Origin: Onthophagus taurus
Taxonomy: Eukaryota > Arthropoda > Insecta > Coleoptera > Scarabaeidae
DNA: 64,000 bases
Assembly: GCF_036711975.1 (NCBI RefSeq)
Contig: NW_027248938.1
Location: forward strand, 454,388 to 518,387
Direction of reading: 5' to 3'
Position numbers and translations under genes: made by a program. The notes under the pieces are model-generated. The model had not been told where the DNA came from and made no database searches. It was given only the letters and a program-made list of their open reading frames with translations. The first letter of the stretch is position 1. Every line of letters starts with the position of its first letter. Positions 11,098 to 22,939 of the stretch are shown piece after piece.

Positions 11098-12117
11098 ATG
11101 CCGTTGTCAATAACTGATGTTGCGCGTATTATTAGTTTAATTGAAGATGGCAAAAGTCAGCGGTACGTTGCCCATACGTTGGGTATACGCCGAACAACAG
11201 TTCAGGATGCCTGGAACCGATATGTGGAAACAGGAAATTTTACTAGGCGGCAAGGTTCCGGTAGAAGACGAGTGAAAACAGCAGTTGATGATCGATTTAT
11301 TGTGCTAAACACTCTGAAGAATCGTAGAACGACTGCTATAGAAACTCGGCATCGTCTTCAAATGGTGCGTGGGATTGACGTAAGTGAAAGAACCATTCGT
11401 CGAAGACTTGCTGAAAGTGATCTAACTGCAAGAAGACCAGCCAAAAGACAGCGGCTGCTCCAGAGACATCGGCGAGCACGTCTTCAATTTGGGCGCCTAC
11501 ATACGAATTGGGAAATGGAACAATGGGGTAAGGTGCTCTTCACTGACGAGTCCCGATTATGTCGCCGGTCACCTGATGGTCGAGAACGAGTGTGGAGACG
11601 TCGTAATGAAAGGTTTGCGACTTGCACAATTTCGGAAAGAGTACCTTTCCATAGAGGTTCGGTCATGGTATGGGCGGGTATTTCGATGGAAGCGCATACA
11701 GCGCTCATCTTTGTTGAAAATGGCACGCTAAATGCCCACCGTTATATCCAAGATATTCTGCAAGAAGCTGTCGTGCCCTATTCCCATTTTATTGGTGACG
11801 GATTCATGCTAATGCATGACAATGCGCGACCGCACGTAGCACGTGTGGTTAGCGAATATCTTGATGAGGTGGGTATTGAACGGATGGAGTGGTCAGCGTG
11901 CAGCCCGGGCCTTAACCCTATCGAACATCTTTGGGATCAACTTCAGAGACGCATTCGTCGTCGTCCTGTCCTACCGGACAACCTTCAGGAGTTACGAATT
12001 GCTCTTGAAGAAGAGTTTACCGCAATTCCTCAGGAATCAATTACAAACCTAATCAGTTCGATGCCACGTCGACTACATGACGTTATTTTGGCTCGTGGGG
12101 GGCACACACGTTATTAA
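11098..12117 (+). CDS. Tc1/mariner transposase, intact (339 aa)
   Basis: A full-length cut-and-paste transposase that would bind the element's terminal repeats and move it between TA sites. The N-terminus has paired helix-turn-helix DNA-binding regions (MPLSITDVARIISLIEDG...TVQDAWNRY to about residue 110). The catalytic triad is D150 in LFTDES, D241 in LMHDNARPH and E276 in NPIEHLWD, giving a DD34E spacing. The start was set at the ATG at 11098, which matches the usual family start; an in-frame TTG lies just upstream. Length is typical and there are no internal stops. GC content is higher than the flanks. It could still be functional, but its right terminal repeat belongs to a diverged inverted copy. 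Confidence 0.92.
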   Translation: MPLSITDVARIISLIEDGKSQRYVAHTLGIRRTTVQDAWNRYVETGNFTRRQGSGRRRVKTAVDDRFIVLNTLKNRRTTAIETRHRLQMVRGIDVSERTIRRRLAESDLTARRPAKRQRLLQRHRRARLQFGRLHTNWEMEQWGKVLFTDESRLCRRSPDGRERVWRRRNERFATCTISERVPFHRGSVMVWAGISMEAHTALIFVENGTLNAHRYIQDILQEAVVPYSHFIGDGFMLMHDNARPHVARVVSEYLDEVGIERMEWSACSPGLNPIEHLWDQLQRRIRRRPVLPDNLQELRIALEEEFTAIPQESITNLISSMPRRLHDVILARGGHTRY

Positions 12118-12314
12118 TTTTCGTGTTATTATTAATTATTACATTAAATTAAATTTTTTTTCTTGTTTATGTGTCCTTGTTTTTACTGCATATTAGAACT
12201 GAGAACAGATGTTTACAATAATGAAGGACGTACGCAATTCTGTAATTCTAAGAAAATGTAAGTGCTTCTGAAAAACTGTTTCGAGTGCCCAGTTTTAGTT
12301 TTCAAGGTCAGTGA

Positions 12315-12795
12315 TTTAAGGCGCCATTTTTGGCCACAATGATTAAAATTCTGTATAGGCTTCTTTGGAAATTCCCGGCCACACCATCACAGAACCATCA
12401 TCGAAACTTTCGAGTTTCATAATTGTATAGTCCACAAATCTTTCATTTCAACGTCTTCATATTCGCTCCTGACTATCGGGTGATAGTAGACAAAACCATT
12501 ACTCATCCGTAAAAAGGACCTCCATTGCACTACTCATTCCTCTATTGCTCGATGTCCCAATTCATATGTAAGCGCGCAGATTGAAGACGCGCACGTCGAT
12601 ATCTAAGAAGCAGCCTCGGCCCTTTGGCAGCCTTCTTGCAGCCAGACCAGTTCTAGCAAGTTTTCAGCGAATGGTTCTCTCACTGACATCAACAACACGC
12701 ACCATTTGAAGACGATGCTGAGCTTATGCAGCTGTCGTTCTACGATTGCTTAGAACAATAAAACGGTGATCAGCTACTATTGTCACACATCTTGT
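12315..12795 (-). pseudogene. inverted, diverged partial copy of the mariner transposase
   Basis: On the minus strand this matches the plus-strand gene from about 11735 back to 11270 (aatcgtagaacgac, tcgtcttcaaatggtgcgtg, agaaccattcg). It has many substitutions and frame breaks. Where the intact copy has the start codon and first helix-turn-helix (about 11020-11270), this copy jumps straight to the terminal arm, a 250-bp internal deletion. It retains the region around the first catalytic Asp but not the rest. Confidence 0.85.
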
Positions 12796-13158
12796 TTTCA
12801 CAGGCGATCGCTTTAAAATGCTGCATCTTCGTTAGTAACAGAGATAATAGAGTAAATAAAAAAAGAAAATGCTCAGAAAAGATTGGGCTACTGTTTGATT
12901 CTAGGTAATACCCTCTGCTGTAGCAGCTGCACCTCACAAGGTGTTACAAATTTCGAGAATAAAAGTTTTTCTCATTTTTCTCACCCCGTATATGCTCAAA
13001 TTAAAATCTGAACGAAAATTTCTATCACAGGATTATTACAGAAGAATCAACCTTTCCATCAAAAAAAGAATCATCAAAATCGAATGCGCGGTTCGCGAGA
13101 AAGCCAGCTTTGAAGTTGTGGCAAATTTATAGTGGCCGGTTTTTTTTGCCGGTCAGAT

Positions 13159-13860
13159 TATAATAAATTTAATATACATATATATATTTATTATATTTAT
13201 TTATATATATATAATAAATTTATTATATATATATATTATGAATATATATATATATTATATTATATATATAATTATATATATTATATTATTATATTATACA
13301 TATATTATATTATATTATAATATATATTATCTTTTTTATGAAGATGATAAATACATTGGAAAAATTTCAGTTAGATAGATAAAACTATTCTAAAACTTTT
13401 TTGTCTCTCTGATGTTCTTCGAAAATTCAATAATTTCTGAGAAAAAAAATAATTAAGCAAACACTAACTGTTAAGGCCGCGTTTCAATTCGCTGAGGTTG
13501 TTAAAAGTGCAAACAAAATTTATATAGTTACGACCTTGCTGTAGAGAGGGCGCTAGTGCCGTCGTGGCGCGCGCGGCGTTCGGATTTTCAACGTGCGACT
13601 GGCACCGTAATTTTTTTTTTTTATTTAATAAAAAATTTATTCATTATTTCGATGCCGTAAACGTTCATAGCGTATTTGCAGAAGCTCGTATGAAGGCGTG
13701 TCGTTATTATAATATCTATTTCTTGTGTTTTTTCGTGGTCTATATATGGTTATTTTTATTTTAGTTATTTTATATTGTTACATTTATATACTTTAGACAC
13801 TTTTTGTGCAAGTTTGTTTTATTGTGTTAGTATTAGTGAATTTTATATTTTTATTATTGG
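13159..13860. other. AT-rich spacer, then a short CpG-rich block
   Basis: 13159-13335 is (TA)n-like. 13335-13480 is unremarkable. At 13540-13600 a short CpG-rich stretch (gtgccgtcgtggcgcgcgcg) stands out and might be part of a promoter or an element end for the MULE remnant downstream. No gene is supported. Confidence 0.4.
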
Positions 13861-14089
13861 TAAGTATCTATACTTGAAAGCGTACAGAGAACCCCCGACT
13901 TGGTGAATATTAAGTTGGGGATAAACTGTACGCGCATTTTTCTTATGAATATTGCTAAATTCACAATTTGTTTGCTGATGTGCTGAACAGTGAAGTGGTA
14001 TGTAAAAAACTGCAAGTATAATTATATTTTTCTTAAAACAGCCATGTGCTCTCCTGTCTACAAGCGTCCAGGGTGGCCTCTTAAAACAG

Positions 14090-15130
14090 GAGAAAGGTGG
14101 AGTGATGTATTTAAAATTTATAGCTGATGGGATTCCAGTGTTTTTTATCAAATACAGCGAAAGGTGTCGTATGGGTGTGCAGTTGAAAAAATCGAATGCA
14201 CAAACCATGCAATAAAAAATTATGGAAAATCCTTGCACAAAATAAAGATGGACACCTCTATTAATTCGCAAGGGCGTAAATACCTTACCGTCCCAATTAC
14301 AAAAGAACAACTGCAAAAGAGCGCACAAAGGGCGATTGATCGTGGCAAGGGAGATGTTATACGTCTCAAAGCAAAAATACCGAACACGATAAATCACGTG
14401 TTTAAAAATCACCAGTTTTGTAGTGCTGATTTCTGCAAAGAGGGTGGCGTTGTAAACATAGAAACGATGAACCGCTTGAAATCAACTGGAATTTTATATC
14501 ACATAAATGGTATGGTATTAATATATATTATTACGAGATACAGAGTAATTGAAAAGTAGGCAGCAAAATTGAAATCCCGTATAGAACAACCAATTTCGAG
14601 TTGAACTGAATGACTAAAATGTCACACCCACATAAAACTAATGTCGAATATCTCGAAAGCAAAAGCCGACCAGAAAAACTTTATTATCTCATTTCGACTT
14701 GAAACTAGTTGCTGTACATGGGATTTTAATTTTGCTGCCTACTTTTGGATCACCTGTATACTATTGCTAACTGTAATTATTCCTACATAGGCGCAATAGA
14801 GAATTTATTAAAAAAAGCTTATGAATTGATTCACAATGAAGTGAACAATAAAGCAGAATTATATATGTCGTTGCTGGCAAAATTGAACTGCGGAAAAAGG
14901 TTAAATTTGACCCAGAGAGGTTCATTCCAAACGCGAGCACATATAACAGCATTGCGCTGCAATGAAGGTATTTTATTTTTTTCAAATTATCGCTAATTAT
15001 TGTATAGCAATAATAACTATTGATCTTTGTATCGTAGGTCATTCATTGCAAAAGTATGGCTTACAAAAAGGTGGAGGTGGACAAAAAAGGAGGATGCAGA
15101 TAAAAACAAAGAAAACAACCTGTTCATAAC
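14090..15130 (+). pseudogene. Mutator-like (MULE) transposase remnant with introns
   Basis: Resembles insect Mutator-like transposase-domain proteins. The exon up to 14509 has a YLKFIADG strand, then (after a frameshift near 14160) YGCAVEKIECTNHAIKNY and a Cys/His cluster NHVFKNHQFCSADFC. A gt (14510) and ag (14790) pair joins it in phase to 14791-14967 (NLLKKAYELIHN, NNKAELYMSLLAKLNCGKR, TQRGSFQTR). A second gt/ag pair (14968, 15037) joins in phase to 15038-15130 (HSLQKYGLQKGGGGQKRR). Intact splice phases show these are genuine introns. A MITE lies in the first. Proteins of this family often end in a YqaJ exonuclease domain; none follows here, but an unlinked YqaJ remnant is at 47.7 kb. Confidence 0.7.
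14541..14756. mobile_element. 216-bp TA-flanked MITE inside a MULE intron
   Basis: The termini CAGAGTAATTGAAAAGTAGG and the complement of CAGGTGATCCAAAAGTAGG continue as near-perfect arms (gcagcaaaattgaaatccc against gcagcaaaattaaaatccc). TA duplications lie at 14539-14540 and 14757-14758. Tc1/mariner-type non-autonomous element, without an ORF of its own. Confidence 0.85.
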
Positions 15131-15555
15131 CGTAAACAAAATTATGAGTACGGAAATAAATCAAAAAACTATCGGCATCAGAGGTTGCTTCCGAGTCTGA
15201 TAGAATTTTGCAATCGCTGCAGGTTACTTTCAAATTTGTCACGCCTTAAATCGTTAGCGTTGTTATCTACGTTGAAAATCCACACAAACAAGGACAATCC
15301 CAATTCCTCAACTTTTCCAACCCAAGTGTTGTTGCCGCAGGTACCTGGATGACTCAGTGGAGTCGGGGGAGGGGTACAATTTAATTTATTTAAAGGCGCC
15401 ACCTCGTTAATCCTGCGACACCCACTAACGAGGAAGTGACGATGTGTGTGAAATAGGATTAAGGTAGGTTGAGGAGATACTCATTAACAAAATACAAAAA
15501 AAAAATTTTAAGGTAAAGCTCGATATAATGAAAAAAAAATAATAAACAAAGAAGT
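15131..15555. other. spacer between MULE and satellite
   Basis: No gene seen. It contains tails of possible MULE exon sequence, a palindromic ctcgttaatcctgcg...cactaacgag segment near 15400-15440, and a poly-A rich end running into the satellite. Confidence 0.4.
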
Positions 15556-18500
15556 GTTGTTTTTTTTCAACACTCTTGTAATTTCCACATTCTTGAAAAA
15601 TTCTCCGCATTGATGCATCTGGGAGCAAAAAGGCTACAGACCATTGTGTTAAGGGCACAATTTGCTACAACTTTTGTGGTAATAGTTCTTCTGTATTCTG
15701 CTCCGGATACCGTTTTTTTTCAACACTATTGTAATTTGCACATTTTTCAAAAATTCTTCACATTGATGCATCTGGGAGCAAAAAAGTTACAGACCATTGT
15801 GTTAAGGGCACAATTTGCTACAACTTTTGTGGTAAAAGTTCTTCTGTATTCTGCTCCGGATACCGTTTTTTTTCAACACTCTTGTAATTTCCACACTTTT
15901 GAAAAATTCTCCACATTGATGCATCTGGGAGCAAAAAGGCTACAGACCATTGTGTTAAGGGCACAATTTGCTACAACTTTTGTGGTAAAAGTTCTTCTGT
16001 ATTCTGCTCCGGATACCGTTTTTTTTCAACACTCTTGTAATTTCCACACTTTTGAAAAATTCTCCACATTGATGCATCTGGGAGCAAAAAGGCTACAGAC
16101 CATTGTGTTAAGGGCACAATTTGCTACAACTTTTGTGGTAAAAGTTCTTCTGTATTCTGCTCCGGATACCGTTTTTTTTCAACACTCTTGTAATTTCCAC
16201 ACTTTTGAAAAATTCTCCACATTGATGCATCTGGGAGCAAAAAGGCTACAGACCGTTGTGTTAAGGGCACAATTTGCTACAACTTTTGTGGTAAAAGTTC
16301 TTCTGTATTCTGCTCCGGATACCGTTTTTTTTCAACACTCTTGTAATTTCCACATTCTTGAAAAAATCTCCACATTGATGCATCTGGGAGCAAAAAAGTT
16401 ACAGACCATTGTGTTAAGGGCACAATTTGCTACAACTTTTGTAATAAAAGTTTTTCTGTATTCTGCTCCGGATACCGTTTTTTTCAACACTCTTGTAATT
16501 TGCACATTTTTCAAAAATTCTCCACATTGATGCATCTGGGAGCAAAAAGGCTACAGACCATTGTGTTAAGCACAATTTGCTACAACTTTTGTAGTAAAAG
16601 TTTTTCTGTATTCTGCTCCGGATACCGTTTTTTTTCAACACTCTTGTAATTTGCACATTTTTCAAAAATTCTCCGCATTGATGCATCTGGGAGCAAAAAG
16701 GCTACAGACCATTGTGTTAAGGGCACAATTTGCTACAACTTTTGTAATAAAAGTTTTTCTGTATTCTGCTCCGGATACCGTTTTTTTTCAACACTCTTGT
16801 AATTTCCACATTCTTGAAAAAATCTCCACATTGATGCATCTGGGAGTAAAAAAGTTACAGACCATTGTGTTAAGGGCACAATTTGCTACAACTTTTGTAA
16901 TAAAAGTTCTTCTGTATTCTGCTCCGGATACCGTTTTTTTTCAACACTCTTGTAATTTCCACACTTTTGAAAAATTCTCCACATCGATGCATCTGGGAGC
17001 AAAAAGGCTACAGACCATTGTGTTAAGGGCACCATTTGCTACAACTTTTGTGGTAAAAGTTTTTCTGTACTCTGCTCCGGATACCGTTTTTTTCAACACT
17101 CTTGTAATTTGCATATTTTTCAAAAATTCTCCGCATTGATGCATCTGGGAGCAAAAAGGCTACAGACCATTGTTTTAAGGGCACAATTTGCTACAACTTT
17201 TATAGTAAAAGTTCTTCTGTATTCTGCTCCGGATACCGTTTTTTTTCAACACTCTTGTAATTTCCACACTTTTGAAAAACTCTCCACATTGATGCATCTG
17301 GGAGCAAAAAAGTTACAGACCATTGTGTTAAGGGCACAATTTGCTACAACTTTTGTGGTAAAAGTTCTTCTGTATTCTGCTTGGGATACCGTTTCTTTTC
17401 AACACTCTTGTAATTTCCACACTTTTGAAAAATTCTCCACATTTATGCATCTGGGAGCAAAAAGGCTACAGACCATTGTGTTAAGGGCACAATTTGCAAC
17501 AACTTTTGTGGTAAAAGTTCTTCTGTATTCTGCTCCGGATACCGTTTTTTTTCAACACTCTTGTAATTTAAACATTCTTGAAAAAATCTCCACATTGATG
17601 CATCTGGGAGCAAAAAGGCTACAGACCATTGTGTAAAGGGCACAATTTGCTACAACTTTTGTGGTAAAAGTTCTTCTGTATTCTGCTTGGGATACCGTTT
17701 TTTTTCAACACTCTTGTAATTTCCACACTTTTAAAAAATTCTCCACGTTGATGCATCTGGGAGCAAAAAAGTTACAGACCATTGTGTTAAGGGCACAATT
17801 TGCTACAACTTTTGTAATAAAAGTTTTTCTGTATTCTGCTCCGGATACCGTTTTTTTCAACACTCTTGTAATTTGCACATTTTTCAAAAATTCTCCACAT
17901 TGATGCATCTGGGAGCAAAAAGGCTACAGACCATTGTGTTAAGCACAATTTGCTACAACTTTTGTAGTAAAAGTTTTTCTGTATTCTGCTCCGGATACCG
18001 TTTTTTTTCAACACACTTGTAATTTGCACATTTTTCAAAAATTCTCCGCATTGATGCATCTGGGAGCAAAAAGGCTACAGACCATTGTGTTAAGGGCACA
18101 ATTTGCTACAACTTTTGTAATAAAAGTTTTTCTGTATTCTGCTCCGGATACCGTTTTTTTTCAACACTCTTGTAATTTCCACATTCTTGAAAAAATCTCC
18201 ACATTGATGCATCTGGGAGTAAAAAAGTTACAGACCATTGTGTTAAGGGCACAATTTGCTACAACTTTTGTGGTAAAAGTTCTTCTGTATTCTGCTTGGG
18301 ATACCGTTTTTTTTCAACACTCTTGTAATTTCCACACTTTTGAAAAATTCTCCACATTGATGCATCTGGGAGCAAAAAGGCTACAGACCATTGTGTTAAG
18401 GGCACAATTTGCTACAACTTTTGTAATAAAGGTTTTTCTGTATTCTGCTCCGGATACCGTTTTTTTTCAACACTCTTGTAATTTCCACATTCTTGAAAAA

Positions 18501-21429
18501 ATCTCCACATTGATGCATCTGGGAGCAAAAAGGCTACAGACCATTGTGTTAAGGGCACAATTTGCTACAACTTTTGTGGTAAAAGTTTTTCTGTACTCTG
18601 CTCCGGATACCGTTTTTTTTCAACACTCTTGTAATTTGCATATTTTTCAAAAATTCTCCGCATTGATGCATCTGGGAGCAAAAAGTTACAGACTATTGTG
18701 TTAAGGGCACAATTTGCTATAACTTTTGTGGTAAAAGTTCTTCTGTATTCTGCTCCGGATACCGTTTTTTTTCAACACTCTTGTAATTTCCACACTTTTG
18801 AAAAATTCTCCACATTGATGCATCTGGGAGCAAAAAGGCTACAGACCATTGTGTTAAGGGCACAATTTGCTACAACTTTTGTAATAAAAGTTTTTCTGTA
18901 TTCTGCTCCGGATACCGTTTTTTTTCAACACTCTTGTAATTTCCACATTCTTGAAAAAATCTCCACATTGATGCATCTGGGAGCAAAAAGGCTACAGACC
19001 ATTGTGTTAAGGGCACAATTTGCTACAACTTTTGTGGTAAAAGTTCTTCTGTATTCTGCTCCGTATACCGTTTTTTTTCAACACTCTTGTAATTTCCACA
19101 CTTTTGAAAAATTCTCCACATTGATGCATCTGGGAGCAAAAAGGCTACAGACCATTGTGTTAAGGGCACAATTTGCAACAACTTTTGTGGTAAAAGTTCT
19201 TCTGTATTCTGCTCCGGATACCGTTTTTTTTCAACGCTCTTGTAATTTCCACATTCTTGAAAAAATCTCCACATTGATGCATCTGGGAGCAAAAAAGTTA
19301 CAGACCATTGTGTTAAGGGCACAATTTGCTACAACTTTTGTGGTAAAAGTTCTTCTGTATTCTGCTCCGGATACCGTTTTTTTTCAACACTCTTGTAATT
19401 TCCACACTTTTGAAAAATTCTCCACATTGATGCATCTGGGAGCAAAAAGGCTACAGACCATTGTGTTAAGGGCACAATTTGCAACAACTTTTGTGGTAAA
19501 AGTTCTTCTGTATTCTGCTCCGGATACCGTTTTTTTTCAACACTCTTGTAATTTCCACACTTTTGAAAAATTCTCCACATTGATGCATCTGGGAGCAAAA
19601 AGGCTACAGACCATTGTGTTAAGGGCACAATTTGCAACAACTTTTGTGGTAAAAGTTCTTCTGTATTCTGCTCCGGATACCGTTTTTTTTCAACACTCTT
19701 GTACTTTCCACATTCTTGAAAAAATCTGCACATTGATGCATCTGGGAGCAAAAAAGTTACAGACCATTGTGTTAAGGGCACAATTTGCTACAACTTTTGT
19801 GGTAAAAGTTCTTCTGTATTCTGCTCCGGATACCGTTTTTTTTCAACACTCTTGTAATTTCCACACTTTTGAAAAATTCTCCACATTGATGCATCTGGGA
19901 GCAAAAAGGCTACAGACCATTGTGTTAAGGGCACAATTTGCAACAACTTTTGTGGTAAAAGTTCTTCTGTATTCTGCTCCGGATACCGTTTTTTTTCAAC
20001 ACTCTTGTAATTTCCACACTTTTGAAAAATTCTCCACATTGATGCATCTGGGAGCAAAAAGGCTACAGACCATTGTGTTAAGGGCACAATTTGCAACAAC
20101 TTTTGTGGTAAAAGTTCTTCTGTATTCTGCTCCGGATACCGTTTTTTTTCAACACTCTTGTAATTTCCACATTCTTGAAAAAATCTGCACATTGATGCAT
20201 CTGGGAGCAAAAAAGTTACAGACCATTGTGTTAAGGGCACAATTTGCTACAACTTTTGTGGTAAAAGTTCTTCTGTATTCTGCTCCGGATACCGTTTTTT
20301 TTCAACACTCTTGTAATTTCCACACTTTTGAAAAATTCTCCACATTGATGCATCTGGGAGCAAAAAGGCTACAGACCATTGTGTTAAGGGCACAATTTGC
20401 AACAACTTTTGTGGTAAAAGTTCTTCTGTATTCTGCTCCGGATACCGTTTTTTTTCAACACTCTTGTAATTTCCACACTTTTGAAAAATTCTCCACATTG
20501 ATGCATCTGGGAGCAAAAAGGCTACAGACCATTGTGTTAAGGGCACAATTTGCAACAACTTTTGTGGTAAAAGTTCTTCTGTATTCTGCTCCGGATACCG
20601 TTTTTTTTCAACACTCTTGTAATTTCCACATTCTTGAAAAAATCTGCACATTGATGCATCTGGGAGCAAAAAAGTTACAGACCATTGTGTTAAGGGCACA
20701 ATTTGCTACAACTTTTGTGGTAAAAGTTCTTCTGTATTCTGCTCCGGATACCGTTTTTTTTCAACACTCTTGTAATTTCCACACTTTTGAAAAATTCTCC
20801 ACATTGATGCATCTGGGAGCAAAAAGGCTACAGACCATTGTGTTAAGGGCACAATTTGCAACAACTTTTGTGGTAAAAGTTCTTCTGTATTCTGCTCCGG
20901 ATACCGTTTTTTTTCAACACTCTTGTAATTTCCACACTTTTGAAAAATTCTCCACATTGATGCATCTGGGAGCAAAAAGGCTACAGACCATTGTGTTAAG
21001 GGCACAATTTGCAACAACTTTTGTGGTAAAAGTTCTTCTGTATTCTGCTCCGGATACCGTTTTTTTTCAACACTCTTGTAATTTCCACATTCTTGAAAAA
21101 ATCTGCACATTGATGCATCTGGGAGCAAAAAAGTTACAGACCATTGTGTTAAGGGCACAATTTGCTACAACTTTTGTGGTAAAAGTTCTTCTGTATTCTG
21201 CTCCGGATACCGTTTTTTTTCAACACTCTTGTAATTTCCACACTTTTGAAAAATTCTCCACATTGATGCATCTGGGAGCAAAAAGGCTACAGACCATTGT
21301 GTTAAGGGCACAATTTGCAACAACTTTTGTGGTAAAAGTTCTTCTGTATTCTGCTCCGGATACCGTTTTTTTTCAACACTCTTGTAATTTCCACACTTTT
21401 GAAAAATTCTCCACATTGATGCATCTGGG
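15556..21429. repeat. 153-bp satellite array, about 38 monomers, with 459-bp higher-order repeat
   Basis: Monomers repeat every 153 bp (gatgcatctggg at 15612, 15765 and onward), containing attgtgttaagggcacaatt, gtattctgctccggatacc and ttttttttcaacactcttgt. From about 19.2 kb to the end, three monomer variants recur as a 459-bp higher-order unit with nearly identical copies; landmark positions 19329, 19788, 20247, 20706 and 21165 are exactly 459 apart. An older duplication offset by 1373 bp (about nine monomers) relates 16.33-16.9 to 17.70-18.25. Because 153 is a multiple of three, open frames run through many monomers on both strands. The array stops inside a monomer where the LTR begins. Confidence 0.97.
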
Positions 21430-22594
21430 TGTAACGGTTCCGTTCGAGGTTATTGAATTTCCTTGTGATTTGTCTGTAATTGTTAGAAGTCGGGGAATTA
21501 TATACCATTTTGTTTATTTACCTTGTTATAATTTTTGTTTTTTTGTTACAGCAAGCCGAACTTGGAAACACTTGAAAATCCTTTCCTTTTCATCACTTTT
21601 CTTAAATCCTTTCCTTTCGCTCATTTTAAACGCCTTTTTCTTTTTCATTACCTTCATTACAATCACACAATAAATCTTAACCTTAAAACTTTTCTTTTTC
21701 TCTTCTTCATTACTATCATGAATTTTGTTTACATTTTTAAGTTCGGACTGTCAATAATAGAGGGAGGGAGTGATTTTGAATTCTTGGCACCGCGCGATTT
21801 TATAACGAGTTTTTTGGTTAAAATCTTGGGAAATGAATACCCGTGCGCGATTTTACTCTTCCTCTTTTGAAACCAGCCTTTGTAGTGTTTGGATGGTTAA
21901 CAAGAATTTTAAGTCGACATTTTGGTATAATTCTGTGTAGAATTTTGGATCGATTTATATCCGTATTTATCGGGATCTGAGTTAATTAATCCTTTAATTT
22001 TTCGTTTGGAAATTATTCAACGATTACGGTTTCACCGGATTTATTGCACATTTTTACAAAGACTATTCATTTTGCTGGTTAAAACCTCATACCACCTTGA
22101 GGTAGGTTTTTCTTTTTACATTTTCTCTAATTTTAGTTTAATACTAACTTAAACCTAAATTCATTTAAACTCCTTTCACACTACATAAAATCATCCAACC
22201 CTACATTCTTGCCTAATTATCTATTTACATTTTTCTTTCTTTTCTTTTACCCCCCTAGTTATTCGGGATTTTTTTTCCTTGAACAATCTCCGTTATTTTA
22301 TTTACTACTTATATACTTTATATTTTGTTTTACCATATTTTTTTTCCCTTAATAAATTTGTTTTTATATGGTATATGATTTCGCGATTTCTTTGTGTTTT
22401 GTTATATGTTGGTGTTGTCGAACCTTTTCCCTTCCAGCCCTCTTCGCAGTTAGAGCGATCTGTAACTGAAACTGCGTGGCGCCTTATAAATTCAAACCCA
22501 CCCCATCTTCACTGGGAAGCCGAGGTGTTGCAGATCTGTATTTTTTAAAAGGGGTTCGATTGTGTTGTTGTCGTTTTGTTGAAAAGCCGCCACA
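21430..22594 (+). mobile_element. putative 5' LTR of Ty3/Gypsy element
   Basis: Begins TGTAACGGTTCCGTTCGAGG directly after a truncated satellite monomer and ends ...gccgccaca just before the primer-binding site. The start matches the 3' LTR start at 27810 for about 35 bp, but the two then diverge completely. Inside are a donor-like ttgaggtaggt (about 22098) and the GTGGCGCC...TATAAATT block at 22476. Boundaries are approximate. Confidence 0.6.
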
Positions 22595-22600
22595 AATTTT

Positions 22601-22618
22601 TGGCGCCCAACGTGGGGC
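22601..22618 (+). other. primer-binding site of the Gypsy element
   Basis: TGGCGCCCAACGTGGGGC, immediately inside the 5' LTR, has the TGG start and CCC run of a tRNA-complementary primer-binding site common in insect Gypsy elements. The tRNA species was not assigned. Confidence 0.75.
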
Positions 22619-22622
22619 GCGA

Positions 22623-22766
22623 TATTGTTTTGGAGGGCCATATTGTTTTGGAGGGCCATATTGTTTTGGAGGGCCATATTGTTTTGGAGGGCCATTTTGT
22701 TTTGGAGGGCCATATTGTTTTAAAAGTCCCCTATTGTTTTGGAGACCCATATCGTTTTGGGAGCCC
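22623..22766 (+). repeat. 18-bp tandem repeat in the Gypsy leader
   Basis: Unit TATTGTTTTGGAGGGCCA: four exact copies from 22623 to 22694, then about four degenerate copies. It sits between the primer-binding site and gag. Short ORFs through it simply reflect the 18-bp (6-codon) period. Confidence 0.95.
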
Positions 22767-22939
22767 TTGTTGTATTGTCTTGGAAGTTCTTAATTTTATC
22801 GGAACCCTTATTTGTATCGAGGACACAAAGTGACTTCGGTTTGTGTCTTAATTCCATTCCAATTATTTCGACTCTTCGGTTCCCTGTTTTCGATTTGACC
22901 AATCTCTTCTCGGGTTCAGGAGAGATCAACCCTTTTAGG

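Larger units (their letters stand above)
10649..13158 (+). mobile_element. Tc1/mariner element with foldback structure
   Basis: The element is bounded by AACTGACCGGCAAAAAAAAC and its complement (one mismatch at the second base) and flanked by TA. About 370 bp at each end form long, imperfect inverted arms (10649-11020 against 12796-13158). Beyond these arms the inverted similarity continues into the transposase gene itself: 12315-12795 is the complement of a diverged copy of 11270-11735. The right side is therefore a second, internally deleted element end in opposite orientation, not an ordinary 3' end. Confidence 0.85.

Noticed and set aside
13132..13320. Tyr/Ile-rich ORF
   Set aside because: Translation of (TA)n low-complexity DNA.
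15610..18704. Other long sense and antisense ORFs in the satellite
   Set aside because: Same cause; different monomer indels merely switch the frame.
15556..21429. CRISPR-like regular array
   Set aside because: No spacers; whole monomers are homologous, as in satellite DNA.
21430..21551. A 122-bp mini-LTR (TGTAAC...GTTACA)
   Set aside because: The inverted ends are suggestive, but no second copy exists and the primer-binding site is 1.05 kb further on.
18698..21673. 991-codon open frame across the satellite
   Set aside because: It is the 153-bp monomer repeated; the period is a multiple of three, so frames stay open by construction, and antisense frames are open too. No start context or domain.
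22476..22833. ORFs encoding GGPYCF-type repeats
   Set aside because: By-product of the 18-bp leader repeat, open on both strands.
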